Shown here: piece after piece, positions 8,292 to 17,409 of the stretch
How positions within the stretch are numbered: position 1 is the first letter of the stretch
Layout of the letters: each line of letters begins with the position of its first letter
Assembly: GCF_000737245.1 (NCBI RefSeq)
Contig: NZ_JPQU01000047.1
Location: 1 to 48,110, forward strand
DNA length: 48,110 bases
Source of the DNA: Pseudomonas syringae
GTDB lineage: Bacteria; Pseudomonadota; Gammaproteobacteria; Pseudomonadales; Pseudomonadaceae
Direction: 5' to 3'
Made by a program: the position numbers and the translations under genes
Notes under the pieces: model-generated
Told to the model about the DNA's origin: nothing
The model's input: only the letters and a program-made list of their open reading frames with translations
Databases searched by the model: none

Positions 8292-8927
8292 ATGACCCCA
8301 TTCGACCTCGACAGCGTCCTGCTGGTCATCGACATGCAATACGACTTCATGCCCGGTGGCGCTCTGGCGGTGGCTGAAGGGGATACGCTGGTGCCGTTGA
8401 TCAATCGCCTGGGGCAGCAGTTCCGGGGTGTTGTCATTACACAGGACTGGCATCCGGCCGGGCACATTTCCTTTGCTTCCAGCCATAGTGGGCGGGTCCC
8501 CTTCGAAATCACCGCCCTGCCCTATGGCCAGCAAACCTTGTGGCCGGATCACTGCATTCAGGGCAGCCAGGGTGCACAGCTGCATGCCGAACTTGACCTG
8601 CCCCACGCGCAATTAATCTTGCGCAAAGGCTGTAATTCGCATATCGACAGCTATTCGGCATTCCTTGAGGCAGACCGCACGACGCCCACCGGCCTTGCCA
8701 GCTACCTGAATGAACGTGGCGTCAAGAACGTGTTTGTGGTCGGGCTGGCACTGGACTTCTGTGTGGCGTGGTCAGCGCTGGATGCCAGGGCGGCGGGCTT
8801 CACCACCGTGGTTATAGAAGACGCCTGTCGGGCCATCGATATGAATGGCACGCTGGAAAAGGCTTGGCAGGACATGTTGGCGGCCGGGGTGACGCGTATA
8901 ACCAGCAGCGAATTGCTTAACGGATGA
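8292..8927 (+). CDS. pncA: Nicotinamidase
   Basis: A 211-residue isochorismatase-fold amidohydrolase that converts nicotinamide to nicotinic acid for NAD salvage in the cytoplasm. The cysteine-hydrolase triad is present: D14 (VIDMQYDF), K112 (LRKG) and C157 (LDFCVAW). Metal ligands are D52, H54 (QDWHPAGH) and H87 (PDHC). The residue positions closely track those of E. coli PncA. The ATG at 8292 follows AGGAG at 8280-8284; a longer in-frame start would read through the upstream REPIN. No other NAD-salvage gene is adjacent. Confidence 0.95.
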   Translation: MTPFDLDSVLLVIDMQYDFMPGGALAVAEGDTLVPLINRLGQQFRGVVITQDWHPAGHISFASSHSGRVPFEITALPYGQQTLWPDHCIQGSQGAQLHAELDLPHAQLILRKGCNSHIDSYSAFLEADRTTPTGLASYLNERGVKNVFVVGLALDFCVAWSALDARAAGFTTVVIEDACRAIDMNGTLEKAWQDMLAAGVTRITSSELLNG

Positions 8928-8995
8928 CAACACCTGCGATGGCGGTGCCGTTTTTCCGCTGGAAGCTCTATGGTTGGCTGCAAGCTGAAGTACGC

Positions 8996-9087
8996 CGTGG
9001 GACCGGCTTCAGCCGGGAAAGCGGTATTTCTCACGACCCATGATCAGTGATCGTCCCGGCCTCTTCCCGGCTAAAGCCGGTCCCACG
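8996..9087. repeat. Palindromic REP pair, GTGGGACCGGCTTCAGC type
   Basis: The arms CGTGGGACCGGCTTCAGC (8996-9013) and its near-perfect inverse ending at 9087 differ at one position (GGCTAAAGCC in the right arm). It matches the family at 1681-1776. It lies between the convergent pncA and S8 peptidase genes. Confidence 0.85.
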
Positions 9088-9147
9088 TCATCGCACCAAT
9101 ATTGAGATTGACACCTGTGGCTTTCACTAAAAGTCACGTGCACGTGT

Positions 9148-10932
9148 TCAACGCTCTCGCGTAAGGCTTTGCACTGACAGATCCAAAGCCTTCTGCATAT
9201 CCAGGCGCGCCGAGCGGCCAATGTTTTTGTCGTCCATCTGATAGTTGCGCTCCGAGGGCAAAATCGGTGCGGTGAGGTCGTCGGCATCCATGGCTTCGAA
9301 ATCGAAATTGCCGCCGATGGGCATGGCGCTGCGGCGTAACAGCATGCGCAGTTGTTCAGGTGTCAGTTTCGGGTTGATCGACAGCATGGCCGCGACAATC
9401 CCCGTGACCATGGGCGTCGCGTAGGACGTGCCGCAATGCACCGCGCCCTGCTCGCCAGCCATCAGCGTCGAGGCCCGGGTGCAGGCGGCGGCCATGATGT
9501 CTACGCGGCTGTCGACGTTGGACGACGCGCGCTTTTCGACGTAAGCCGGGTCGTCGATGGGCAGATCGTCGTCCTTGCTACGCTGATGTCCGCCGACCAC
9601 CAATAACTGCTCGGTGATGAAAGACGACGGCAACCGGTACTCATCAGTGCCGGAAAAGGATGAGCCATTGCCTGCCGAGTTGATCACCAGCACATCCGGG
9701 TGCTGGCGCCGTAACCAGAGGAAAAACTCCTCCAGCAGCTCTTCGTAACCGGACATCGCCAGACCGGAGCGAATCAGTGACTCAACTTCATCACCCTCGA
9801 CATTTTTCGCCCCGACCCGATGCAAACCCCAGCTCCAGTTAATGACCCGTGCGCCGTCCTCGACCAGGTTGACCGACGCCGCAACGTTGGCCGTGATCCC
9901 GGCGTCCGAATTGCGCTCAACGATCACCTCGAAGCCCTGGCTGACGCCGTCCAGCGCTCGCAGGAAACCCGTGTTGCCGCCCTTGCCGGTATCGGCGGCG
10001 AGTATCCCGGCCACTGTCGAACCATGGCCATCGGGCTTTTTCGCATCGCGGGCGTAGAGGCAGGTGCGTGGCTTGCCGGAGTTGCAGTCACCGAGATAGT
10101 CGGCAAAGTCCGGCGCATCAAAATCCACATCACGCTCAATGATGCCGATGCGAATGGGTACTGGTTTGATGGATGAGGCTTTGGCGGGAATCCGGCGCTG
10201 GTAATAATTGACCGCGTCCATAAACCGATTCGCCGCCCACTGTTCCTGAGTAGGCTTGGGCTGCTTGCCGTCGCTGGGTGCGGCGTCGGTTTCTGACGGT
10301 TGAGTGATCTCAGGCTCAGCGGCGGATTCTTCGACCACCACCGCATCCACGCTGACCTCGCTGCCAATACGCAGGACCAGGGCGTCGCGATTTATCAGAT
10401 CGTTGACCGGTAGACGCAACTGGTAGGTATTGAGCGGCGCGATAGAGCCCACCACCGTAGCGCCGAATTTGCGGGCGATGCGCTCGGCTTCCTCGGCGCC
10501 GTTGAAGCGTTCCTCGATGATCACGCTGACCAGATCGACATAACTTGTCAGGCCGTCCATATTTTTCGCCACTTGCTGTGGGGTGGCCGCCAGCACATGG
10601 CTGCCCGCCAGACTCAGCCACACCGCATTGCTGCTGCGGCCGCCCTGCTCCAGCCACAGCGGCCCGCTGCGCCAATCGGCAGCATTCAGGCGCAGCTTGA
10701 GCTGCTGGCCATCGCGTTCCAGCAGCGACTGGGACAGTGGTTTACCGTCGAGTTTGAGCTGCACGTCTTCAGACGTGAGCCCGCGCGCGCCCAGGCAGAA
10801 CGTCTGTTGCTCACGACCCGTCAAATCGTCGCAGCGCTGCAGGCGCTCGACCCGCAACGGCTCGTCGGCCTGAGCGCAGGAAAGACTCGCCAGGGCGACC
10901 ATGAACGCGGGGAACAAAGTACGACTGAGCAT
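9148..10932 (-). CDS. Exported S8 (subtilisin-like) peptidase homologue
   Basis: A 594-residue protein with a signal peptide (about 1-22, ending SCAQA), a roughly 230-residue N-terminal region that may act as a prodomain, a Pro/Glu-rich linker near 200-230, and an S8 domain from about 258. The histidine (H303 in DGHGSTVAGI), oxyanion asparagine (N421 in INSAGNGS) and nucleophile (S503 in GTSYATPMVTG) are intact. The usual catalytic Asp position, normally I-D-T/S-G, reads IIERD, so E266 or D268 occupies it. It may therefore be a weakly active or specialised peptidase. Two N-terminal cysteines (C34, C46) suggest a periplasmic disulfide. It is a single gene with no adjacent inhibitor or transporter. 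Confidence 0.85.
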   Translation of the reverse strand: MLSRTLFPAFMVALASLSCAQADEPLRVERLQRCDDLTGREQQTFCLGARGLTSEDVQLKLDGKPLSQSLLERDGQQLKLRLNAADWRSGPLWLEQGGRSSNAVWLSLAGSHVLAATPQQVAKNMDGLTSYVDLVSVIIEERFNGAEEAERIARKFGATVVGSIAPLNTYQLRLPVNDLINRDALVLRIGSEVSVDAVVVEESAAEPEITQPSETDAAPSDGKQPKPTQEQWAANRFMDAVNYYQRRIPAKASSIKPVPIRIGIIERDVDFDAPDFADYLGDCNSGKPRTCLYARDAKKPDGHGSTVAGILAADTGKGGNTGFLRALDGVSQGFEVIVERNSDAGITANVAASVNLVEDGARVINWSWGLHRVGAKNVEGDEVESLIRSGLAMSGYEELLEEFFLWLRRQHPDVLVINSAGNGSSFSGTDEYRLPSSFITEQLLVVGGHQRSKDDDLPIDDPAYVEKRASSNVDSRVDIMAAACTRASTLMAGEQGAVHCGTSYATPMVTGIVAAMLSINPKLTPEQLRMLLRRSAMPIGGNFDFEAMDADDLTAPILPSERNYQMDDKNIGRSARLDMQKALDLSVQSLTRER

Positions 10933-11002
10933 TGAGCAATCCTGAGGGACACGACGATAGCAGTCTGACTGTCGGGCCGCTGCAGGGTTCAGGGTTCAGG
11001 CT

Positions 11003-11488
11003 TCAGGAAACGCCGAGCGCGAAATCCTTCAGCGTTTCGCCTTCCATGCGGTAGCGCACCCACTCATCCTGCGGTACTGCGCCAATGGATTTGTAGAACT
11101 CGATGGCTGGCTCGTTCCAGTCCAGCACGCTCCATTCGAAACGCCCGCAACCGCTGTCATGAGCGATCTTCGCCAAATGGCGCAGCAACAGTTTGCCCGC
11201 ACCGACCCCACGATGTTTCTGGGAAACAAACAAGTCTTCCAGGTACAGGCCTTTGCGGCCCTGCCAGGTCGAGTAATTGAAGAAGTACACGGCAAAACCG
11301 ATGGGCTGGTCATTGAGCAGGCAGATCAGCGCTCGCGCGGGAGACGTTTCGTCGAACAGGCTACGCTCGATATCGGCAACGCTGGCCAGCACTTCATGCT
11401 CGGCTTTTTCATAGATCGCCAGCTCGGTAATGAAGCCTAGAATCACCTTGGCATCGGCTCGGGTGGCTTCACGAATTTGCACAGTCAC
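11003..11488 (-). CDS. GNAT acetyltransferase, diamine/SSAT-like
   Basis: A 161-residue GCN5-related N-acetyltransferase. The sequence YLEDLFVSQKHRGVGAGKLLL carries the acetyl-CoA pyrophosphate loop (RGVGAG). The overall pattern (ATRADAKVI, ELAIYEK, SVLDWNEPAIEFYKSIGA) resembles the spermidine/diamine/thialysine acetyltransferase subgroup, so a small amine substrate is likely but not shown. Translation starts at GTG 11488: AAAGGAG lies 7 nt upstream, which favours it over the second GTG two codons later. It lies 70 bp upstream of the S8 gene on the same strand. Confidence 0.85.
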   Translation of the reverse strand: MTVQIREATRADAKVILGFITELAIYEKAEHEVLASVADIERSLFDETSPARALICLLNDQPIGFAVYFFNYSTWQGRKGLYLEDLFVSQKHRGVGAGKLLLRHLAKIAHDSGCGRFEWSVLDWNEPAIEFYKSIGAVPQDEWVRYRMEGETLKDFALGVS

Positions 11489-11615
11489 AACTTTCTCCTT
11501 TTATCTGTATGGCAGCGTCGTTCAGCAGCGAACGACCGGCGGTGGATTGTGTCTCAAGCAACAGCCCGGCGCAGCATTAAAAGGTCTACGCCCTCACCCG
11601 CATTAAGGAAGTTGT

Positions 11616-12539
11616 ATGGACGATAAGTCAGAAGGCAGAACACCCGGGTTATCCGCAGAGGAAGAGCGCGAAGTCGACGAGAACCAGCCACCCCGTGCGG
11701 CGGTGCTCCACGAGACTATCCGCATCCAGGGTGACCACGAACTGGAGCGCAGTATCGCGGCATTGTGGTGGTCGGCGCTGGCCGCTGGCCTGACCATGGG
11801 CTTGTCGTTGATGGCCATGGGTCTGTTCAAATCCCGACTGCCGGATATTGAATCCAGCCATGTGATCGCCAGCCTGGGTTATTCCGCAGGCTTTCTGGCG
11901 GTGATCCTCGCTCGCCAGCAACTGTTCACCGAAAACACCCTGACTGCGGTATTGCCGGTGATGAGCAAACCGACACTGGCCAATTTCGGTCGGTTACTCC
12001 GTTTGTGGGGCGTGGTGCTGTTCGGCAATCTGTGCGGCACCTTATTAGTGGCTTACGTGATGTTGAACCTGCCGATTTTTGACAGCCAGACTGACCACGC
12101 CTTTCTGGAAATCGGCCGCAAGGTCATGGAGAACGACGTCACCCACATGTTTTCCAAGGGCATCGTCTCCGGCTGGATGATCGCGACCATGGTCTGGATG
12201 ATCGCCTCCATGGAGGCCGCGAAGATCTGGATCATCATCCTGATCACTTATCTGATGGCGTTGGGCGACTTCACCCACATCGTCGTCGGCTCGGCCGAGG
12301 CGTCTTATCTGGTGTTCGCCGGCGAGCTGTCCTGGTCGGATTTCTGGCTGGTCTTCGCGGCACCGACCCTGGCCGGCAATATCATCGGCGGCAGCTTCAT
12401 CTTCGCCATCCTCAGCCATGCCCAGATCCGCAGCGAGAAAGACACCACGGCCAAGCTGGAGCGGGATCGGTTGAAAAGAATCGAAGATCGCAAGCGCGAG
12501 AAAGAAGAGAAGGACAAGGAGGAACGGTTGGCTGGCTAA
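11616..12539 (+). CDS. Formate/nitrite transporter (FNT) family protein, YfdC-like
   Basis: A 307-residue inner-membrane channel or transporter of the FNT family. A charged 45-residue N-terminus is followed by six hydrophobic segments between about 48 and 275. The C-terminus is a strongly charged helical tail (RLKRIEDRKREKEEKDKEE) with coiled-coil character. The long N- and C-terminal extensions resemble the YfdC branch rather than FocA or NirC, so the transported anion is uncertain. It starts at ATG 11616 after AAGGAAG. It stands alone between the divergent GNAT gene and the two-component genes. Confidence 0.87.
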   Translation: MDDKSEGRTPGLSAEEEREVDENQPPRAAVLHETIRIQGDHELERSIAALWWSALAAGLTMGLSLMAMGLFKSRLPDIESSHVIASLGYSAGFLAVILARQQLFTENTLTAVLPVMSKPTLANFGRLLRLWGVVLFGNLCGTLLVAYVMLNLPIFDSQTDHAFLEIGRKVMENDVTHMFSKGIVSGWMIATMVWMIASMEAAKIWIIILITYLMALGDFTHIVVGSAEASYLVFAGELSWSDFWLVFAAPTLAGNIIGGSFIFAILSHAQIRSEKDTTAKLERDRLKRIEDRKREKEEKDKEERLAG

Positions 12540-12543
12540 GCCC

Positions 12544-12634
12544 CTGTTGGAGCGAGGCTTGCCCGCGAACCCGCCACCTCGGTCTGTCAGGTAGGTCGCG
12601 TCATCGTTCTTCGCGGGCAAGCCTCGCTCCAACA
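12544..12634. repeat. REPIN, GAGGCTTGCCCGCGAA type
   Basis: Arms CTGTTGGAGCGAGGCTTGCC and GGCAAGCCTCGCTCCAAC are inverted around a loop containing CGTTCTTCGCGGG. It lies directly after the FNT gene stop and belongs to the same family as the large array at the right end of the window. Confidence 0.87.
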
Positions 12635-12726
12635 AGCCTACTGGGCAGATGAAAATCTTTTCAGAAACTGTTCAGGTCTTTTCCGCCAGAATACTGTTTT
12701 GGCTGTAATTCCTTTCAGGCGGCAAG

Positions 12727-13410
12727 ATGACCCGAATTCTGACCATCGAAGATGATGCGGTGACCGCGCAGGAAATCGTCGCCGAGTTGAGCAACCACGG
12801 ACTTGAGGTGGACTGGGTCGACAACGGCCGTGAAGGTCTGGCCCGCGCGGTCAGTGGCGACTATGACCTGATCACCCTGGATCGCATGCTGCCGGAAGTC
12901 GATGGCCTGGCCATCGTCACCACCCTGCGCGCCCAAGGCATCTCCACCCCGATCCTGATGATCAGCGCCCTTTCCGATGTCGACGAGCGGGTTCGGGGCC
13001 TGCGCGCCGGTGGCGATGACTATCTGGCCAAGCCTTTTGCATCCGATGAAATGGCGGCCCGGGTCGAAGTCCTGCTGCGCCGTCGCAACCCGGTGGCGGC
13101 TGCGGAGACCATTCTGCGGGTCGGGGACTTGGAACTGAACCTGATCAAGCGCGAAGCCAGTCGCGGTCAAAACCCGCTGACGCTGCTGCCCACCGAGTAC
13201 AAGCTGCTGGAATTCCTGATGCGCAACAGCGGCCAGATCATTACTCGCATGATGATTTTCGAGGAAGTCTGGGGTTATCACTTCGATCCGGGGACTAACC
13301 TGATTGATGTGCACATCGGTCGCCTGCGCAAAAAGATCGACCCGCCGGGCGTGGCGCCGCTGATTCGAACCGTGCGAGGCTCGGGTTATGTCATTGCTGA
13401 ACCCGTCTAA
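12727..13410 (+). CDS. OmpR-family response regulator
   Basis: A 227-residue DNA-binding response regulator. The receiver domain (about 1-115) shows the acidic pair D9/D10, phosphorylation site D52 (ITLDRMLPEVDG), S80 and K102 (YLAKPF). The OmpR/PhoB winged helix follows (about 130-225), with the recognition helix in TNLIDVHIGRLRKKID and RTVRGSGYVI at the end. It lies directly upstream of, and overlaps by 23 nt, its sensor kinase gene. The regulon and signal are not evident; the neighbours do not suggest a specific target. Confidence 0.92.
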   Translation: MTRILTIEDDAVTAQEIVAELSNHGLEVDWVDNGREGLARAVSGDYDLITLDRMLPEVDGLAIVTTLRAQGISTPILMISALSDVDERVRGLRAGGDDYLAKPFASDEMAARVEVLLRRRNPVAAAETILRVGDLELNLIKREASRGQNPLTLLPTEYKLLEFLMRNSGQIITRMMIFEEVWGYHFDPGTNLIDVHIGRLRKKIDPPGVAPLIRTVRGSGYVIAEPV

Positions 13411-14779
13411 AGGCTGGCGCTCATCCAGCAGCCGCTTGTTGGGGCTTTACAGCTTCCTGTTCGTGGCCTGGAGCTGCACCCTGATCGGCGTGGTGTATTG
13501 GGAGGTCAGCACCTACCTGAACAACCTCGCCCGTCATTCCCTCATGCAACGCCAACAATTGTTCGCGCGCTTCGAAGGCGAGCAATTGATTGAGGCGCTG
13601 ACCGCCAGCATCACTTTCGACATGCGCGCCGTGGACGCCTATGGCTTGTTCGACGCCAACCTGCGGCCGCTCAGCGGGCCAATCACCGCCATCCCTGCCA
13701 GCCTGCCTCTGGATGGCGAGATTCATCAGCTGAGCAATTGCATCGACACCGAAGATCCGCACATGCCGCAAGACACCTGTGATGCGGTCGCCAGCCAGAC
13801 CCGGGACGGGCATTGGCTGGTGCTGGTGCGCGACAACGGCTCGCTGTTTGCGGTGACCACCCTGATCCTGCATGCCCTGCTCTGGGGCCTGTCGCTGACG
13901 ATCATTCCCGGTATCGCCGGCTGGCACCTGCTACGGCGTCGGCCGCTGCAGCGTATCCGCGATATACAGGCCAGCGCCGAAGCCATCGTGGCGGGCAACC
14001 TGGGGCAGCGCCTGCCGGTTTCAGCGCGGCGTGACGAACTGGATATGCTCGCTGTGATCGTCAACGCCATGCTCGAACGCATTGAAAAACTCATGAATGA
14101 GGTCAAGGGCGTCTGCGACAACATCGCCCACGACCTGCGCACGCCGCTGACCCGCCTGCGCGCCAAGCTGTATCGCATTCAGCAGCAGTCCCCGGAAGAT
14201 TCGCTGGTGGCCACGCAGATGGATCAGGTGATTGCCGAAGCGGATACCTTGATGGCGCGTTTTCGTGGATTGCTGCGTATTTCCGAGATCGAGGATCACC
14301 AGCGGCGCTCAGCGTTCGTCACCGTGGACCCGGCCGCCCTGCTGCAGGAAGTCCATGATTTCTACCTGCCATTGGCGGAAGAAGGCGGCGTCATACTCAC
14401 GCTTGAGACAGAAGCGGGATTGCCACCTGTGCTCGGTGACCGCGCCTTGCTGTTCGAGGCACTGGCCAACCTGCTGAGCAACTCGATCAAGTTCAGCCCG
14501 CCCGGCGGCAAGGTGATTCTCAGCGCCCGCGCGGACGGCGACAGCACCTGCATCGAAGTCCAGGACGCGGGCCCCGGCATCCCGGAAAGCGAGCGCAAAA
14601 TGGTCTTCCAACGGTTTTATCGCAGCGAAGATGGCAATCCGCAAAGCGGCTTTGGCCTGGGCCTGTCCATCGTCGCCGCCATCGTCAACCTGCACGGCTT
14701 CACCCTGAGCATCGGCAGCAGCAAGCTAGGCGGCGCGAAGCTGAGCCTGGAATGCCGGCAGACGGTGGCGGTGGTTTAA
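13388..14779 (+). CDS. Membrane sensor histidine kinase
   Basis: A 463-residue partner of the preceding regulator. Two membrane segments (about 18-38 and 153-178) enclose a periplasmic domain of roughly 115 residues containing two cysteines (C118, C131). A HAMP region follows (about 180-235). The phosphoacceptor H248 lies in NIAHDLRTPLTRLR. The ATPase domain shows the N box N365 (NLLSNSIKFSPP), DAGPGIP (393-399) and GFGLGLSIV (421-429). The start overlaps the regulator end, which indicates translational coupling. The stimulus is unknown. Confidence 0.92.
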   Translation: MSLLNPSKGWRSSSSRLLGLYSFLFVAWSCTLIGVVYWEVSTYLNNLARHSLMQRQQLFARFEGEQLIEALTASITFDMRAVDAYGLFDANLRPLSGPITAIPASLPLDGEIHQLSNCIDTEDPHMPQDTCDAVASQTRDGHWLVLVRDNGSLFAVTTLILHALLWGLSLTIIPGIAGWHLLRRRPLQRIRDIQASAEAIVAGNLGQRLPVSARRDELDMLAVIVNAMLERIEKLMNEVKGVCDNIAHDLRTPLTRLRAKLYRIQQQSPEDSLVATQMDQVIAEADTLMARFRGLLRISEIEDHQRRSAFVTVDPAALLQEVHDFYLPLAEEGGVILTLETEAGLPPVLGDRALLFEALANLLSNSIKFSPPGGKVILSARADGDSTCIEVQDAGPGIPESERKMVFQRFYRSEDGNPQSGFGLGLSIVAAIVNLHGFTLSIGSSKLGGAKLSLECRQTVAVV

Positions 14780-14792
14780 GGAAGTTTTGTGG

Positions 14793-14987
14793 AGGCCTTA
14801 TCGCGGGCAAGCACCGCTCCCGCAGGAGATTACGTTTCGCCGTTGGAGCCGGGCTTGCCCGCGAAGAACGATAACGCGGTGTAGCTGCCACACCGCGTCG
14901 ACTGATTCGCGGGCAAGTCGGAATGCCGCCCACTCGCTCCAACGCGCTCCCCGAACCTGTGGGAGCGGTGCTTGCCCGCGATAAGGT
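14793..14987. repeat. Cluster of REP halves around a modified REPIN
   Basis: Three pieces lie side by side: a right half (CGCGGGCAAGCACCGCTCCC) at about 14793-14826, a REPIN at 14842-14943 whose right arm is interrupted by an extra segment (TCGGAATGCCGCCCA) between GCGGGCAAG and CTCGCTCCAAC, and a left half (CTGTGGGAGCGGTGCTTGCC) at 14957-14987. The cluster fills the gap between convergent genes. Confidence 0.8.
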
Positions 14988-15006
14988 CACCCCGATTGAA
15001 GGATAA

Positions 15007-15864
15007 TTACAATTCCTCAACCACCGAGAACCCAAACAACACCTGCGGCGCATTGATCAACAGCGCCCGGCGTACGTCGTCCGAACACCCCAACTCCCGC
15101 AACTGCTCCACCACATCGCCATAACCGATCTCACTCTCGTGCTGGGTATGGGGCCAGTCGCTGCCCCAGACCAGACGATCAAGACCAAAGCCTTCGATCA
15201 GCAATGGCAGAGCCGCCCGGGCAAACTCCGCGTTCTGCTCAGGCGTGCCATCCAGCCGGTAAACAGCCGAGACTTTGACCCACACCAAACCGCTGCTGCC
15301 GCATTCGAGAAACGCCTGAAACGCCGGATGATCCACGCCCAGGCTCGCGTCGGCCCGACCGAAGTGATCCACCACGATTTTGCAGCCAAACGGCAACAAA
15401 CCGCGGATCAACGCGGGGATATCCTCGACACCCCGATGCAATTCCACATGCCAGCCTAGCGCTGCCACGTCATCGAGCAAGCGCGTCCAGGCCGGCTGAG
15501 TGAAGTCCGGTAAAGGCTTACCCATCAGGTTCAAACGAATACCGACAATGCCCTGCTCGGCCAGGCGCTCAAGCTCGGCGCGGCTGATGTCTCTATCAAC
15601 CACGGCGACGCCACGCAACTGAGAGGGCGCTCGTTTCAGGGCCTCCAGCAAATATTGGTTATCGGTGCCGAGAAAACTCGGTTGCACCAGCACGCCATGG
15701 CTCAAACCATGCTCGCGAAGTTGCTCAAGGTACGCCTCGAGGGTCGCATCATAGTCCGGGGTGTAACGGCGGCCGGAAGTCAGTTGCAGATCGCGGCTGA
15801 ATACATGGGCGTGACCATCGATGCCGATGATCGGGGAGTGACTGGTGTCAGGCATGGAACTCAT
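15007..15864 (-). CDS. Amidohydrolase-superfamily lactonase/hydrolase (LigI-like)
   Basis: A 285-residue TIM-barrel metal-dependent hydrolase of the amidohydrolase-2 type, related to 2-pyrone-4,6-dicarboxylate lactonase. The metal-site signature DGHAHVF lies at about 16-22. Further conserved pieces are VELHRG, IVVDHFGR, WVKVSAVYR and the terminal LVWGSDWPHTQHE. The gene is the last of a leftward set (GntR regulator, MFS importer, hydrolase), so it probably acts on the compound that the importer brings in. The start is uncertain: neither ATG 15864 nor ATG 15855 (MPDTSHS) has a clear RBS. The substrate is not identifiable from sequence. Confidence 0.83.
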   Translation of the reverse strand: MSSMPDTSHSPIIGIDGHAHVFSRDLQLTSGRRYTPDYDATLEAYLEQLREHGLSHGVLVQPSFLGTDNQYLLEALKRAPSQLRGVAVVDRDISRAELERLAEQGIVGIRLNLMGKPLPDFTQPAWTRLLDDVAALGWHVELHRGVEDIPALIRGLLPFGCKIVVDHFGRADASLGVDHPAFQAFLECGSSGLVWVKVSAVYRLDGTPEQNAEFARAALPLLIEGFGLDRLVWGSDWPHTQHESEIGYGDVVEQLRELGCSDDVRRALLINAPQVLFGFSVVEEL

Positions 15865-15911
15865 CTATGAAGGAGGCGCGGTGCGGGACACCGCGCGGGT
15901 TTACAGCCAAG

Positions 15912-17201
15912 TCAGGCTTGCTGCGGCGCTTCACGTCCTTGAGTGGCATCAGGTGCGGGCGTGGTCGCATCCAGACTGCGGCCACGGGTTTCAGGCAGGC
16001 AAAGCGCAGCGATCACCGCCACGCCATACGCGATACCGGCGTCAATACCGATAGCGCTGCCCAGGGACATGGAAGCACTCATGTGGCCGACCATGAACGG
16101 GAACACTGCAGACAGGACGCGGCCAAAGTTGTAGCAAAAACCAACCCCTGCACCACGCACGTCAGCCGGGTACAGCTCGTTGAAGAACGAACCCAGGCTC
16201 GCCGGAATACCCGCCGCGAAGAACCCCAGCGGGAAGCCCAGGAACAGCATCTGGGTGTTGGTCAGCGGCAGGAACACGTAGCACTGCACGGTTATCACAC
16301 AGCACAGCGCGAACAACACGATGTTCATGCGTCGGCCAATGCGATCGACCAGGAAGCCACTGGCCACACAACCGCACCAGAAGGCAAATATGATCACTGC
16401 CAGATAGCCGCCGGAGTTGAGCACTGACAGGTTGCGCTCAGTCTTGAGGAAAGTCGGCAGCCAGGTCATGACCGCGTGATAACCACCATGAGCACCCAGA
16501 CCGAGGATGCCGCCGAGCAAGGTCACGCGCAGCAGTTCGGGGCGGAAGATCCCGGACATGGACTTGAAGAAACTTTTGGGCGGCGTTTTTTCTTTCTGCT
16601 GACGCTGAAAGCTGTCCGGCTCTTCAACGTTACGGCGTACCCAGATGATCAGCAGCGACGGCAACAGGCCCACCAGGAACATCAAGCGCCAGGCAATATC
16701 CTGCGGCACCAGCGAATAAATCAGGGTAAAGACCAGCACCGCCAGGCCCCAACCCACAGCCCAGGCGCTCTGCACGGTGCCCATCACCTTGCCACGGTAT
16801 TTGGACTGGATGGTCTCGGCCATCAACACCGCACCCGCAGCCCACTCACCGCCGATGCCAAAGCCTTGCAGGGCTTTGACGATCAACAGTTGGTTGAAGC
16901 CAGTCACGAACGCGGAAAGGAAAGTGAAAAATGAGAACCAGAGAATCATCCATTGCAGTGTGCGGACCCGACCGTAACGGTCCGACAGCGTACCGCCAAC
17001 CCAGCCACCCAGCGCCGAGGTCACCAGGGTTACACCGCTGATCAAGCCGGCGTCGCCCTTGGTCAGGGCGAATGCGGCGATCAGAGCCGGAATCGCCAGA
17101 CCGAACATTTGCACTTCCAGCGCATCCAGCGACCAGCCGCCGAAGCAGGCCCAAAACGTTTTGCGCTCCCGAGGAGTGACTTGGCGATACCAACTGAACA
17201 T
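15912..17201 (-). CDS. MFS transporter, organic-acid symporter type
   Basis: A 429-residue inner-membrane protein with about 12 hydrophobic segments and the MFS signature loops (GGTLSDRYGRVRTL after helix 2, VDRIGRRMN in the second half). The WSLDALEVQMFGLAIPAL start and the GIGGEWAAGAVLMAE region resemble aromatic-acid and metabolite:H+ symporters. The RBS AAGGAC precedes the ATG at 17201. It lies between the GntR/UTRA regulator and the amidohydrolase on the same strand, so it probably imports that enzyme's substrate or a precursor. Confidence 0.87.
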   Translation of the reverse strand: MFSWYRQVTPRERKTFWACFGGWSLDALEVQMFGLAIPALIAAFALTKGDAGLISGVTLVTSALGGWVGGTLSDRYGRVRTLQWMILWFSFFTFLSAFVTGFNQLLIVKALQGFGIGGEWAAGAVLMAETIQSKYRGKVMGTVQSAWAVGWGLAVLVFTLIYSLVPQDIAWRLMFLVGLLPSLLIIWVRRNVEEPDSFQRQQKEKTPPKSFFKSMSGIFRPELLRVTLLGGILGLGAHGGYHAVMTWLPTFLKTERNLSVLNSGGYLAVIIFAFWCGCVASGFLVDRIGRRMNIVLFALCCVITVQCYVFLPLTNTQMLFLGFPLGFFAAGIPASLGSFFNELYPADVRGAGVGFCYNFGRVLSAVFPFMVGHMSASMSLGSAIGIDAGIAYGVAVIAALCLPETRGRSLDATTPAPDATQGREAPQQA

Positions 17202-17246
17202 TGTTTTTGTCCTTATGAGGGTTTACCTGGCGCCCTGACCGGGCCA

Positions 17247-17332
17247 GTGGGAGCGAACTCATTCGCGAAAGCGGTGTGTCAGCCCCGGATACTTCTGAGG
17301 GCTGCCGCCTTCGCGAATGAATTCGCTCCCAC
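17247..17332. repeat. REPIN variant (GAATTCGCTCCCAC)
   Basis: Arms GTGGGAGCGAACTCATTCGCGAA and TTCGCGAATGAATTCGCTCCCAC are inverted, with one arm base different. This sub-family lacks the TTGCCCGCGA core. It separates the regulator gene from the MFS gene. Confidence 0.8.
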
Positions 17333-17409
17333 GGTGAATCGAATTTCAATCCAGGCAGTTTCGGGTTGTTTTCTAAAAGTGCGTTGCAGTAGAGAGCCGA
17401 GAGGGAGTC

